From NCBI RefSeq assembly GCF_900009145.1, contig NZ_LN889800.1:1-54478 (forward strand): a stretch of DNA of 54,478 nt, in the 5' to 3' direction. The stretch is from Planktothrix tepida PCC 9214. Its GTDB lineage: Bacteria > Cyanobacteriota > Cyanobacteriia > Cyanobacteriales > Microcoleaceae. Under the pieces are notes generated by a model, which was not told the origin of the DNA, ran no database searches, and saw nothing but the letters and a program-made list of their open reading frames with translations. Positions 1-8,730 of the stretch are shown here, piece by piece (positions within the stretch are counted from its first letter, which is position 1; the number at the start of each line of letters is the position of its first letter). The position numbers and the translations under genes are program-made.

Positions 1-250
1 ACTAATTGAGAAATAGTTTACAGTGGATCAAGGTTTCCAGGGTTTAGTTGTGCAAGTTATTTATTTTTCATTCCATAGCTTAAATGTGGAATTTCCGGTG
101 GCTGAAGTCTATCGTCGTATTAATTTTGAAATTAAACCGTAGAAACCATTTATAAGCGAAAATAGCAGTTTAAATTAATAAAAATTAGACGATTATTTTT
201 AATATCTGGGGTAAAAGAAAGAAGAAACACACCAAAAACCCGATTAATTT

Positions 251-703
251 CTACAATTTTATCATTTGATTCATAGAATCTTCTAACTCTTTTAATAATG
301 TATCAACATCTTTTCCAATCTGTTCAAAACAATCAGGGGGAGTGGGATTAGATTCAAAATAAATTAATTTGACACGATCAAAACCAATTCCTATCAAAAT
401 CACTTCTTTTTCCGGTTGATATCCATCTACAATTCCTAAGAGTTCTTGCAAACGATTTTCAACACTTACATTGAGTTGTTCAATAGCAGATTTCGGACAA
501 GGAACAAAATGGGGGGTGGGTTTGAGATCAATTCCTAGGGTATCGGGTTGTTCACCCCACTGTAAACGCAAACCCCAAGCTAAAGCTGCTAATTCCGGGC
601 GATGAGCTTCCACAAACCGATCTAACTGACTTTGCCAACTTGGTTTTTCTAAACTGGATTGATTGCTATCAAGTTTAATCATTGTTTTACGACTGACTTT
701 CAC
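251..703 (-). CDS. Conserved cyanobacterial protein, possibly the carboxysome chaperone CcmS
   Basis: The frame encodes 150 aa of soluble, acidic protein with no signal peptide or membrane segment. The core runs from LDRFVEAHRPELAALAWGL (about residues 27-45) through DTLGIDLKPTPHFVPCP to a C-terminal FEQIGKDVDTLLKELE helix. This pattern is conserved in cyanobacteria, and from memory resembles the small beta-carboxysome assembly factor CcmS, which binds the CcmK shell protein. That assignment is inference; no ccm gene is in the window. ATG at 703 and a second ATG at residue 8 (682) are both possible starts. It stands alone; about 400 bp separate it from the divergent next gene. Existence of the gene is well supported, its function is not. 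Confidence 0.7.
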   Translation of the reverse strand: MKVSRKTMIKLDSNQSSLEKPSWQSQLDRFVEAHRPELAALAWGLRLQWGEQPDTLGIDLKPTPHFVPCPKSAIEQLNVSVENRLQELLGIVDGYQPEKEVILIGIGFDRVKLIYFESNPTPPDCFEQIGKDVDTLLKELEDSMNQMIKL

Positions 704-1101
704 TAAGATTATATTTTATCAGTTATCAGTCACCAGTTATCAGTTATCAGTCATCAGTAGCAAGTTTTGAGACAAAGGGTTAATAAAATCAGTATTTTTG
801 AGGAATAGGCAATGCAATTGATAACTCAGTATCCTTAAAAATACGGTTAGCTCAAAAAATGATGTATATTAAATCACGTTTAAAACCTAATTATTATCTT
901 AAAGTATAATTTAATTTGTGTAACTTTTGATCGCAACAACTCATCTTTAAACTTTTGTAGATCCCTCTCTAGCTGAGGATTTAACGGATTTTTACTTATT
1001 TATATTCTTAATCAAGTTGAATTAAATATTTTCCTGATTAATAGGATGAATCTCGAATAAATGGTATAGGCATTCTGAGTCTTTGAGAGGAAAATTCGAT
1101 T
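704..1101. other. Intergenic region between divergent genes
   Basis: About 400 bp without a credible gene. It is AT-rich, holds the short repeat at 719-757, and ends with a good ribosome binding site (GAGAGG near 1085) before the ATG at 1102. Promoters for both flanking genes must lie here, but I could not place them convincingly. Confidence 0.5.
719..757. repeat. Short tandem CAGTTATCAGT-type repeat
   Basis: The motif CAGTTATCAGT and close variants (CACCAGTTATCAGT, CAGTCATCAGT) are repeated head to tail over 39 bp. Such short tandem repeats are common between cyanobacterial genes and have no assigned function. Confidence 0.7.
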
Positions 1102-4100
1102 ATGAGTCTTGACACTTTTAATTCAGGAAATTTACTCTTCAGTCCGTTTTTGGTTAGTGTTCCCGATCCTCAACCCTTATCTTCTTCGTTAGGGTTTAAT
1201 CTTCCTCTGGGAAGAAATTCAACTCCTGAAATAAATTCTTTACCCACCGCTAATGCTGATTTAATTATGGGTACAATCTTTCAGGATAATATTTTTGCTT
1301 TGGGTGGAAATGATACGGTTTATGGTTTAGAAGGGAATGATATTTTAGGAGGAAATCAACAAGCCGATCAAATTTTTGGTAATCAAGGAAATGATAGCCT
1401 TTATGGTGGTCAAGATAGCGATACTTTAGCAGGGGGTCAAGATTCTGATCTAATTTTTGGTGATCAAGGAGATGATCTTTTATTGGGTGATCGCGGTGCA
1501 GATACATTATTTGGAAATCAGGATAACGATAGAATTTATGGGGGAAAAGAGAATGATTTCGTTACGGGTGGAGATGGTAATGATCAATTATTCGGTGATT
1601 TAGGAGATGATATTCTTTATGGAGATTTGGGTGCAGATATGGTAACAGGTGGAGAGGGAAATGATCGATTTTATATGGGTAAAACGATGGGAGGATTTAC
1701 GATAACTGAGGCTGATATTGTTGAAGATTTTACGTTCAATCAAGATTCTATTGGATTATTAGAAAATTTGACCTTTAGTGATTTGAATATTACTCAGGGA
1801 ACTGGAAACTATGCAAATGATACGATTATTCAAGATAAAAATTCTAATGAATATTTGGCAATTCTCAAAAATGTAAATAGCAATAGTCTCAGTTCGGATG
1901 ATTTTATTTTTAACGGTTCTGATCCTACACGATCACCAACCCCTGACCCAACCCCAATACCTACACCCTCACCAACTCCATCACCGACTCCAATACCAAC
2001 ACCGAGTCCCACACCTGACCCCACACCTGTACCCACACCCTCACCAACTCCATCACCGACTCCAATACCAACGCCGAGTCCCACCCCTGACCCCACCCCT
2101 GTACCTACACCCTCACCAACGCCATCACCAACCCCAATACCAACGCCGAGTCCCACCCCTGACCCCACCCCTGTACCCACACCCTCACCAGCACCTCTGA
2201 GTGTCTTAGGGTTTAGTGCGGCTAACTTTAGTGTTAATGAAAATGGCACACCTCAAGTCGATGTGAGTGTAACTCGGACAGGAAATAGTGTGGGAAATGT
2301 GGGAGTTACAGTTAACCTTAATAATGGTACAGCAACCGCACCCGATGACTATAATAATAGCCCCATTTCTGTTAGCTTTGCTGATGGAGATATAACACCT
2401 AAAATTGTTACCATTCCTATTGTTGATGATGCTGTAGTTGAAGGAGATGAAACGATTGCTTTAAGTTTGGGTAATCAGATTGGAAATGCTATATTAGGAA
2501 CTCAATCGATTGCAACCTTAACAATTTTAGACAATGATGTCTTAACAAACCCTGGAACCTTAGCGTTTAGTATTGGCAACATTGATATTAATGAAAATGC
2601 GGGAACTGCTACCGTTACTGTTAATAGAACGGTTGGAACCGATGGAATTGTTGGGATTAATTATACCACAAGTGATGGAAATGCGATCCCCGGAAATGAC
2701 TATACTGCAACATCAGGAACATTAACCTTTGCTGCGGGACAAACTAATCAAACTTTTACGGTGAATATCCTTGATGATACTTTAGTCGAAGGCAATGAAA
2801 CCTTTAATTTAAGTTTGAGTAATATTACCGGAGGAGCAATATTAGGAACGCCAGCCACTTCTACGGTTACAATTGTAGAAAATGATATTGCAAATTCGGG
2901 TATTATTTCCTTTAGTCGTGCAAATTTTAGTGTGAATGAAAATGGCACACCTATTAACAGAATTACGATTAACCGCACGGGAGGAAGTAGCGGATTAGTG
3001 ACAGCACAAATTACCCCAACGGATGGAACTGCAACGGCTGCTTCAGATTATAACAATACTCCCTTAACGGTGACATTTGCTGATGGAGATATCGCTTCAA
3101 AAACAATTACAATTCCGGTGATTGATGATACAGCTTTTGAACCGACAGAAACTATTAATTTAGGCTTAACTCTAACCGCAGGAACAGCAACATTAGGAAC
3201 CCAAAACACAGCTACCTTACAAATTGTTGATAATGATCCCAGCGATAATCTCCTCTTAAATAGTGCAACTTATTTGGGAACAACGGGAAGTGATAGTGCA
3301 GCATCAGTAGAAATTTCGCCCGTTGATAATAATATTATTGTGGCGGGTAATTTTAACGGGGTGGGAGAAATTCAACGCTTACAAAATGGCAATACTTCCC
3401 CCTTATCAACTACCCCATTAGGTGGTCTTGTTAATGATTTAGATGTGGATCGAGATAGTGGGGAAATTGTCGCCGTTGGGGATTTTGGAATTAAAGTTTA
3501 TAATCCTACTGCTAATACGGTTTTATGGCAACAACCCGGCAGTTTTAATCGAGTAGCGATCGCAAATGATGGCACAGTTGCCACCTTAAATAATAGTACC
3601 GATACCGTAACATTATGGAGTCCAACGGGAACCTTATTAACGAGTGCGACCTTAACAGGAACTAATGTTAATCCGGCGGATATTGCGATTGATCCTACCA
3701 CAAAACAAGTCTTTGTTACGGGATATAATCAAGTTAGCAGTATCTTACAAACTCCCTTTTTACGAGGGTTTGATTCTTCCTTGAATTTATTATGGAAAAC
3801 CTGGAACTTTACTGCGGCTGAAGTCACCGGACAAAATTTAGGTGCAGATACACGGGGAGAACGCATTACTATTGGTCAAGATGGTGGACTTTATTTCCTA
3901 GGAAGAACCGACGGCGGAAATAATGTTTTTCAACGCAATGGTCAAAATATTACCCAACCTTTAACCACTCTGGTTAATGTAGATTCTTTTAATAATTTCT
4001 CCGGTGCAGGTGCAGGCTCTTTCACATTCCATAGCAAAATTAATCCCAATACGGGAACAATAGATCAAGGTCAATTTATTGTCACCCGAACTAACACAGG

Positions 4101-4476
4101 AGCAAATAGTTTTACCCCGAATTCCATCACGGCTGATGAATTTGGTAACGTATATATAGGCGGATCTTCTGCATTTCAATTGCAAAATCGTCCGACTAAA
4201 ACCATTAATAGTCAACCCGTTGGTGCTTATACCTTGGGAGAAATGGCAGTATTAGGATTATCCTCCGATTATACCGTCCGAAAATTCTGGACTCCCTTAA
4301 CCCAAACAAGTGATGCAGATGGCGCTAAAGGAACTATAAATGGTTTTACCGTTGCGAAGGGTCAAGCGGTGATTGTTGGGACGGTAACACAACCCTCTGT
4401 TCCCACAACAACTAATGCTATTAATCCTAATCCATTAGGGGGAAATGATGCTTATTTAGCTACTTGGTCAGTTTAG
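1102..4476 (+). CDS. RTX/Calx-beta secreted repeat protein
   Basis: The product has 1124 aa. Residues about 66-193 are a run of glycine/aspartate nonapeptides of the RTX type (for example [17 protein letters not shown] and [11 protein letters not shown]), known to bind calcium in a beta-roll. Residues about 275-365 are a Pro/Thr/Ser linker. Three Calx-beta domains follow (about 366-478, 485-592, 598-710; each has a NVNENG/NINENAG-like start and an EGDET or PTET motif). Residues about 715-1124 form a repeat region that looks like a beta-propeller. No N-terminal signal peptide is visible, which fits type I secretion of RTX proteins, although no transporter genes are nearby. The start is supported by GAGAGG upstream of ATG. 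Likely an extracellular or surface protein; the ligand is unknown. Confidence 0.88.
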   Translation: MSLDTFNSGNLLFSPFLVSVPDPQPLSSSLGFNLPLGRNSTPEINSLPTANADLIMGTIFQDNIFALGGNDTVYGLEGNDILGGNQQADQIFGNQGNDSLYGGQDSDTLAGGQDSDLIFGDQGDDLLLGDRGADTLFGNQDNDRIYGGKENDFVTGGDGNDQLFGDLGDDILYGDLGADMVTGGEGNDRFYMGKTMGGFTITEADIVEDFTFNQDSIGLLENLTFSDLNITQGTGNYANDTIIQDKNSNEYLAILKNVNSNSLSSDDFIFNGSDPTRSPTPDPTPIPTPSPTPSPTPIPTPSPTPDPTPVPTPSPTPSPTPIPTPSPTPDPTPVPTPSPTPSPTPIPTPSPTPDPTPVPTPSPAPLSVLGFSAANFSVNENGTPQVDVSVTRTGNSVGNVGVTVNLNNGTATAPDDYNNSPISVSFADGDITPKIVTIPIVDDAVVEGDETIALSLGNQIGNAILGTQSIATLTILDNDVLTNPGTLAFSIGNIDINENAGTATVTVNRTVGTDGIVGINYTTSDGNAIPGNDYTATSGTLTFAAGQTNQTFTVNILDDTLVEGNETFNLSLSNITGGAILGTPATSTVTIVENDIANSGIISFSRANFSVNENGTPINRITINRTGGSSGLVTAQITPTDGTATAASDYNNTPLTVTFADGDIASKTITIPVIDDTAFEPTETINLGLTLTAGTATLGTQNTATLQIVDNDPSDNLLLNSATYLGTTGSDSAASVEISPVDNNIIVAGNFNGVGEIQRLQNGNTSPLSTTPLGGLVNDLDVDRDSGEIVAVGDFGIKVYNPTANTVLWQQPGSFNRVAIANDGTVATLNNSTDTVTLWSPTGTLLTSATLTGTNVNPADIAIDPTTKQVFVTGYNQVSSILQTPFLRGFDSSLNLLWKTWNFTAAEVTGQNLGADTRGERITIGQDGGLYFLGRTDGGNNVFQRNGQNITQPLTTLVNVDSFNNFSGAGAGSFTFHSKINPNTGTIDQGQFIVTRTNTGANSFTPNSITADEFGNVYIGGSSAFQLQNRPTKTINSQPVGAYTLGEMAVLGLSSDYTVRKFWTPLTQTSDADGAKGTINGFTVAKGQAVIVGTVTQPSVPTTTNAINPNPLGGNDAYLATWSV
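1957..2172 (+). repeat. Three 72-bp in-frame tandem repeats (Pro/Thr/Ser linker)
   Basis: Three units at 1957-2028, 2029-2100 and 2101-2172, then a partial fourth to about 2190. Each encodes 24 residues of the pattern (V/I)[18 protein letters not shown] followed by PDPTP. The copies differ at a few third-codon positions. They form the flexible linker between the RTX and Calx-beta parts and could vary in number between strains. Confidence 0.9.
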
Positions 4477-4479
4477 CTC

Positions 4480-4544
4480 AGAAACCGGGTTTCTTCATAA
4501 AATTTGATGGAGACTCACAGATAACGGTTAGAAACCCGGTTTCT
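4480..4544. repeat. Paired inverted 15-mer repeat, copy 1
   Basis: AGAAACCGGGTTTCT at 4480-4494 and its exact reverse complement AGAAACCCGGTTTCT at 4530-4544, with 35 bp between them. Each half is itself nearly palindromic. The same pair recurs at 37793-37857 with identical spacing and at 51269-51336 in decayed form. It lies just after the RTX gene stop and could act as a hairpin terminator. Confidence 0.85.
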
Positions 4545-4624
4545 ATAATCTGCGTCTATGAGCTTAAGCCTACTCCCACTTTTATTTTCTACCTCTAACC
4601 TGTGAATTCTCACACACACTCACT

Positions 4625-5473
4625 ATGTTAAAACGCTTTGCAATGACCCGATCTTTGCGCCATCGTTGGTTGTATCCTTTGATTTCAATAACCGTTACCC
4701 TCAGTATTTTATTAAGTTCAACGGTTGCTAGTTGGGCAATTCCGTTACCAGAGTTAATTTTTAGGGGAGTTCAAATTATCCAATTATCGAATTTATCAGC
4801 CCGTCAAGAAGTAGCAATTGGAGAGCAAATTAATGAAGAATTACTCACCAAGCAAGTTAAATTATTTCGGAACCCAGAAGCTCAAAACTATATTAATCAA
4901 ATTGGTCAACGTTTAGCCCAAGCCAGCGATCGCCCCAATCTTCCCTATACATTTCAAGTGATTGAGGATCGTAATATCAATGCTTTTGCCACAATGGGGG
5001 GGTTTGTTTATATTCATACTGGGTTAATTGCCGCCGCCGATAATGAAGCGGAATTAGCCAGTGTCATAGCCCATGAAATCGGACATATTGGGGGTCGTCA
5101 TGCGATTAAACAAATGCGCCAAGCTGCTGTTGCTGCGGGGGTAGCGACCGTCGCCGGAGTAGATCGAAATAAATTAGTTCAAATTGGGGTAGAACTGGCT
5201 TTAAACCGTCCTAAAAGTCGTGAAGCTGAATATGAAGCTGATCGCATGGGTTTAGCAACTTTAATTCGTGCAGGTTATGCTCCACGAGGAGCCGTTGATT
5301 TTATGGCAAAATTATTAAAAAGTGGGTCTCCTCCAACGATTATCAGCACTCATCCCGCTACCCGCGATCGCATTTCTGCCATGCAACAACTGTTAGATCC
5401 AAGTATTATTAATTCTGGGGATGGATTAGATAGCAATTCCTATCGCGCCACGGTTGAACGGATTTTATCTTAA
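4625..5473 (+). CDS. M48 family metalloprotease, exported
   Basis: The product has 282 aa. An N-terminal basic stretch and hydrophobic segment (about residues 15-39, ending ASWAIP) look like a signal peptide or membrane anchor. The zinc site is HEIGH at residues 150-154, and the third ligand is Glu202 in EYEAD. This arrangement is the M48 (Ste24/HtpX/BepA-like) signature. The protein lacks the C-terminal TPR of BepA and is close to the short single-domain form. It probably acts in the periplasm in protein quality control. ATG at 4625 gives a complete signal sequence. A second ATG at residue 7 is possible. A clear terminator follows at 5501-5530. Confidence 0.92.
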   Translation: MLKRFAMTRSLRHRWLYPLISITVTLSILLSSTVASWAIPLPELIFRGVQIIQLSNLSARQEVAIGEQINEELLTKQVKLFRNPEAQNYINQIGQRLAQASDRPNLPYTFQVIEDRNINAFATMGGFVYIHTGLIAAADNEAELASVIAHEIGHIGGRHAIKQMRQAAVAAGVATVAGVDRNKLVQIGVELALNRPKSREAEYEADRMGLATLIRAGYAPRGAVDFMAKLLKSGSPPTIISTHPATRDRISAMQQLLDPSIINSGDGLDSNSYRATVERILS

Positions 5474-5500
5474 CTTCATCGAATTAATTGAACCCTTAGT

Positions 5501-5530
5501 GCCTTGAATGTAGAGTTCAGGGCATTTTTG
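5501..5530 (+). terminator. Intrinsic terminator of the M48 protease gene
   Basis: Stem GCCTTGAA (5501-5508) with TTCAGGGC (5516-5523), 8 bp including one G-U, loop of 7, followed directly by ATTTTTG. It lies 28 bp after the stop codon. Confidence 0.75.
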
Positions 5531-5587
5531 ATCAGTAGGAATAGACAAAATTCAATTAATATGGTATGGTGACTTTTTAAGTAGAGT

Positions 5588-5722
5588 CAGTCAGCCTAAT
5601 CCACTCTTTTTTAATGGAGTTGGAACGGGGGAACCATTTTTAGGGGCTTATCTTGATTGTTTACTATTGTCGAGAAGGACATCTCTCAGTCCTAGCCCGT
5701 CAGCTAACCCCGTCGGCTGTGA
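5588..5722 (+). promoter_or_regulatory. c-di-AMP riboswitch (ydaO/yuaA type)
   Basis: The sequence carries the diagnostic blocks of the ydaO/yuaA aptamer in order: CCTAATCC, GGAACGGGGGAACCA (5622-5636), GGGGCTTATC, then CCCGTCAGCTAACCCCGTC (5696-5714). The closing stem P1 is CAGCC (5592-5596) with GGCTG (5715-5719). This family binds cyclic di-AMP and normally switches genes off when the ligand is high. Known targets include potassium and osmolyte transport genes, which agrees with the cation/proton antiporter downstream. Recognition is by eye from the conserved blocks; a covariance search against RF00379 would settle the boundaries. Confidence 0.88.
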
Positions 5723-5940
5723 GAGAAGACTGTTGAGTGGCAAAATTTTTGTCATCGCCTTCACCAGGATTCTAAAAAACGAGGCTCTGTTATTTAATAA
5801 CATTCAACCTATGAGTGTTGAATCGTGAGGTAAGACACACTTTCCAAGGTGTACGATAGTCATGCAGATGGCTGAGTGTTGAGGTTTACCGATTTTGGGG
5901 AATCAAAGCATAAATCGGTTATCCACAAATTTAACGAGTG

Positions 5941-5980
5941 CGGGGGTTAATCCTTAATCCCTGTTAACTTTCTTTTTGTT
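5941..5980 (+). terminator. Candidate attenuator terminator of the riboswitch leader
   Basis: CGGGGGTTAA (5941-5950) can pair with TTAATCCCTG (5954-5963) around a 3-nt loop, with two G-U pairs, and is followed by a T-rich run to 5980. It lies just before the TTGAGG ribosome binding site of the antiporter gene. It could be the expression platform of the c-di-AMP aptamer, although 218 bases separate it from the aptamer. The intervening bases 5723-5940 hold other small stems, for example ATTCAAC/GTTGAAT near 5803-5824, and no gene. Confidence 0.5.
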
Positions 5981-5997
5981 CCAATTTGAGGCTGACT

Positions 5998-8139
5998 ATG
6001 CACCCTGCAATTTTAGTTCTTTTGCAAGTCTTAATAGTGATTGGGTTATCTCGATTAATGGGGTTAGCTTGTCGCGCCATTAAACAACCCTTAGTCATTG
6101 GAGAAATTATTGCCGGAATTATGCTAGGGCCATCTTTATTAGGGTTAATAGCCCCTGATGCGATGGCGGCTTTATTTCCGGCTGAAACCTTATCCTACTT
6201 AAATGTTTTATCAGAAATTGGACTGATTTTCTTCATGTTTTTAATTGGGTTAGAACTAAACCCTAAATATTTAAGTGGACAGATAGAAACGGCAGTTTTA
6301 GTTTCTCATGTTAGTATTATTGTTCCTTTTTCATTAGGCATTTCTTCGGCGTTAATTCTGTATCCGATTGTTTCTAACGATAGTGTTTCATTTACAGCCT
6401 TTGCTTTATTTTTAGGTTCAGCATTATCGATTACTGCCTTTCCCGTTCTAGCTCGAATTATTACAGAAAATAATTTACAAGGAACCCGTTTAGGAACCTT
6501 AGCATTAACTTGTGCCGCCGTAGATGATGTCACCGCCTGGTGTTTATTAGCCTTAGCGATCGCCGTTACCCGAACCAATAGTATATCCGGGGCATTTCCT
6601 ACCATTATGGCCTCAATTCTTTATATTACTTTAATGGCAACAGGTGGACGCTGGCTCTTACAAAAACTCTCCATTCATTATAAACGCCGAGGACGACTCA
6701 CTCAATGGGTTTTAGCTTGGATTTATATGGGAGTGGTAGCATCGGCATTAATTACAGAACTGATTGGAATTCACTTAATTTTTGGGGCTTTTTTAGTCGG
6801 TGCAGTCATGCCAAAAGATCCGGGTTTAATCCGAGAAATCGCCGAAAAAACAGAAGATTTTGTTCTAATTTTCTTACTCCCGATTTTCTTCGCTTACAGT
6901 GGATTACGCACAGAAATTGGCTTACTCAATCGTCCTGAATTATGGTTATTATGCGGGTTAGTGATTGTGGTTGCCATTACAGGAAAATATGTGGGAACTT
7001 ATGTCGCAGCCCGAGTGAGTGGCATTAATAAACGAGAAGCTTCTGCTTTAGGTTGGTTAATGAATACGAGGGGATTAACTGAACTGATTGTTTTAAATAT
7101 TGGTTTAAGTTTTGGGGTAATTTCACCCTTGCTATTCACCATGTTAGTGATTATGGCTTTAGTGACAACCTTTATGACCTCACCGTTATTAGAAAGAACC
7201 TATCCTAAAGAATTAATTAAACTGGATTTGATTCAACCTGAACCTCAAGCCATTAGTCCTCAACCCATCAATCCATCCTATCGAGTTTTGGTTCCCGTTG
7301 CCAATCCCAACACTCAAAAAGGATTATTACAATTAGCCTTAGCCATTGCTGGAAAACCTCCTGCGGTCGTTCATCCGTTAAGTTTAGTAGAACTAGAAGA
7401 AGATTATTTATTTCAAAGCACCCCCGATGAAGCAAATCGTTTGATTTCTGAACAACAAAAACGCTTAGAAGAATTAATTGAAAGTTTAGAACCCCCGGAA
7501 CTCAGACAAGGAGTTTATCCTATTATTCGCATTGCCCATGATGTCGCTAAAGAAACGGGAGAAATTGCCCTAGCCGATCAAGCTAATTTAATTTTAGTGG
7601 GTTGGCATCGTCCTGCCTTTAGTGACAATCGTTTAGGAGGAAGAGTCGGTAAAATTTTGAATACCTCCCCGGCGGATGTTGCCGTATTTGTAAACAAAGA
7701 GCAGCCCCAACTTCAGTCTTTATTAGTAGCCTATGCGTCTAATATTCATGATGATTTAGGGTTAACCTTAGCTCTGAGAATGCTATTTAATGACCCCAAT
7801 CGTCAGTTAAAGATTTTAGTAATACTCAGCGAACCTGGAGAAGAATTAAGTTATGAATTACGAAATACAATTGATTCCTTACCGACCCCAATTCAAGCCC
7901 GTGTACAACTGGTTCGAGCCGAAGAGACTTATCCCATTCAAGCGGTGATTGAAGCTTCAAGAACCGTAGATTTAACCATTGTAGGAACCAGTCGGACTTG
8001 GGGAATTGAACGGCAAACTTTAGGACGTTATACCGATCAATTAGCTCAAGATTGTCATTCATCATTACTAATTACTCGGAGCTATTCTCAAGTGACATCA
8101 CACATCACATCTTTATTACAACAACCCATCAATACCTAA
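5998..8139 (+). CDS. CPA2-type cation:proton antiporter with two Usp-like domains
   Basis: The product has 713 aa. The first ~400 residues hold about 12 membrane segments of the KefB/NapA type, with the paired Asp176-Asp177 in AAVDDVTAW that is typical of CPA2 ion translocation, and the ALSITAFPVLARI segment before it. Two cytosolic universal-stress-like domains follow, from about residue 427 (YRVLVPVANP) and about 572. These could bind nucleotides and regulate transport. I chose ATG at 5998 because TTGAGG at 5986-5991 is a good ribosome binding site, whereas a TTG start at 5986 would use up that site. The c-di-AMP riboswitch in its leader suggests a role in potassium or sodium homeostasis. 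It is the first gene of an apparent three-gene operon. Confidence 0.9.
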   Translation: MHPAILVLLQVLIVIGLSRLMGLACRAIKQPLVIGEIIAGIMLGPSLLGLIAPDAMAALFPAETLSYLNVLSEIGLIFFMFLIGLELNPKYLSGQIETAVLVSHVSIIVPFSLGISSALILYPIVSNDSVSFTAFALFLGSALSITAFPVLARIITENNLQGTRLGTLALTCAAVDDVTAWCLLALAIAVTRTNSISGAFPTIMASILYITLMATGGRWLLQKLSIHYKRRGRLTQWVLAWIYMGVVASALITELIGIHLIFGAFLVGAVMPKDPGLIREIAEKTEDFVLIFLLPIFFAYSGLRTEIGLLNRPELWLLCGLVIVVAITGKYVGTYVAARVSGINKREASALGWLMNTRGLTELIVLNIGLSFGVISPLLFTMLVIMALVTTFMTSPLLERTYPKELIKLDLIQPEPQAISPQPINPSYRVLVPVANPNTQKGLLQLALAIAGKPPAVVHPLSLVELEEDYLFQSTPDEANRLISEQQKRLEELIESLEPPELRQGVYPIIRIAHDVAKETGEIALADQANLILVGWHRPAFSDNRLGGRVGKILNTSPADVAVFVNKEQPQLQSLLVAYASNIHDDLGLTLALRMLFNDPNRQLKILVILSEPGEELSYELRNTIDSLPTPIQARVQLVRAEETYPIQAVIEASRTVDLTIVGTSRTWGIERQTLGRYTDQLAQDCHSSLLITRSYSQVTSHITSLLQQPINT

Positions 8140-8165
8140 CCTAAAATTTAACTTTGATCAATATT

Positions 8166-8657
8166 ATGCACCAACATTTTCACGCCAAATCCTTAGCATT
8201 TTATGGGGCTATGACTGCTGCGGTCTTTCTACTTTTTCAAGCTGTCACAGCCTATGGAGAAAAGCAATTAAAAGCACCCGTTAGTCTTGGGGGTGACTAT
8301 ACCATCGAACTAGAAAACCCTCCTCAATGTTTAAAAAATCGAGATCTAGTTTTAAAAATAGAGCAATCAGGAATTTATGTTTTTGCAAATTTAGGGTTAA
8401 AAAATGCTGAACATAATCGAGATAAAATTCAATTACAGGGCAACCTTAAGGATCATAAAATGAACATATCAGGAACTTTAAATCCATTCTTTGTTTGTGC
8501 AAATGATTCCTTAAATTCTTTGAATATATTGACTTTAGAAGGTATATTTAAAGAAAAAGAAATTACAGGTAAACTCGATACTCCAACTTTATCAAATCCT
8601 ATTAATTTTAAAGCTGAGTTAAATCTTGTTTCCCCATCAAAAAAACAAGCTCATTAA
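8166..8657 (+). CDS. Small exported protein of unknown function
   Basis: The product has 163 aa. Residues about 9-30 form a hydrophobic stretch ending in QAVTAYG, a probable signal peptide. The rest is mostly beta-rich and hydrophilic with two cysteines (in PPQCLK and FFVCAN) that could form a disulphide. I recognise no family. It starts 26 bp after the antiporter stop and is followed by a permease gene, so it probably shares their c-di-AMP-controlled transcript and may act outside the membrane with one of them. ATG at 8166 is preferred; an in-frame TTG at 8154 has no better ribosome binding site. Confidence 0.7.
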   Translation: MHQHFHAKSLAFYGAMTAAVFLLFQAVTAYGEKQLKAPVSLGGDYTIELENPPQCLKNRDLVLKIEQSGIYVFANLGLKNAEHNRDKIQLQGNLKDHKMNISGTLNPFFVCANDSLNSLNILTLEGIFKEKEITGKLDTPTLSNPINFKAELNLVSPSKKQAH

Positions 8658-8677
8658 TCCTATCAACAGGAGGTAAT

Positions 8678-8725
8678 TTGTTTAAAATTATGAGTAATCT
8701 GCTGGTAAAATCTCTATTTATTTAA
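8678..8725 (+). other. Possible 15-codon leader ORF with strong ribosome binding site
   Basis: AGGAGG at 8668-8673 is the best Shine-Dalgarno sequence in this operon, but it sits 58 bp before the permease ATG. It fits a TTG start at 8678 reading MFKIMSNLLVKSLFI then TAA at 8723-8725, ending 5 bp before the permease ATG. The permease start itself has no visible ribosome binding site. Translational coupling through this short ORF is an inference. Confidence 0.3.
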
Positions 8726-8730
8726 AACAA

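Noticed and set aside
23-142. A 39-codon open frame from GTG at 23 to TAG at 140 at the left edge.
   Set aside because: An in-frame stop lies at 14-16, no family is recognisable and there is no ribosome binding site. It could be a gene remnant but cannot be supported.
1830-2249. Long antisense and alternate-frame ORFs (Gly/Val- or His/Pro-rich) over the RTX linker.
   Set aside because: They are shadows of the low-complexity 72-bp repeat in the real gene.
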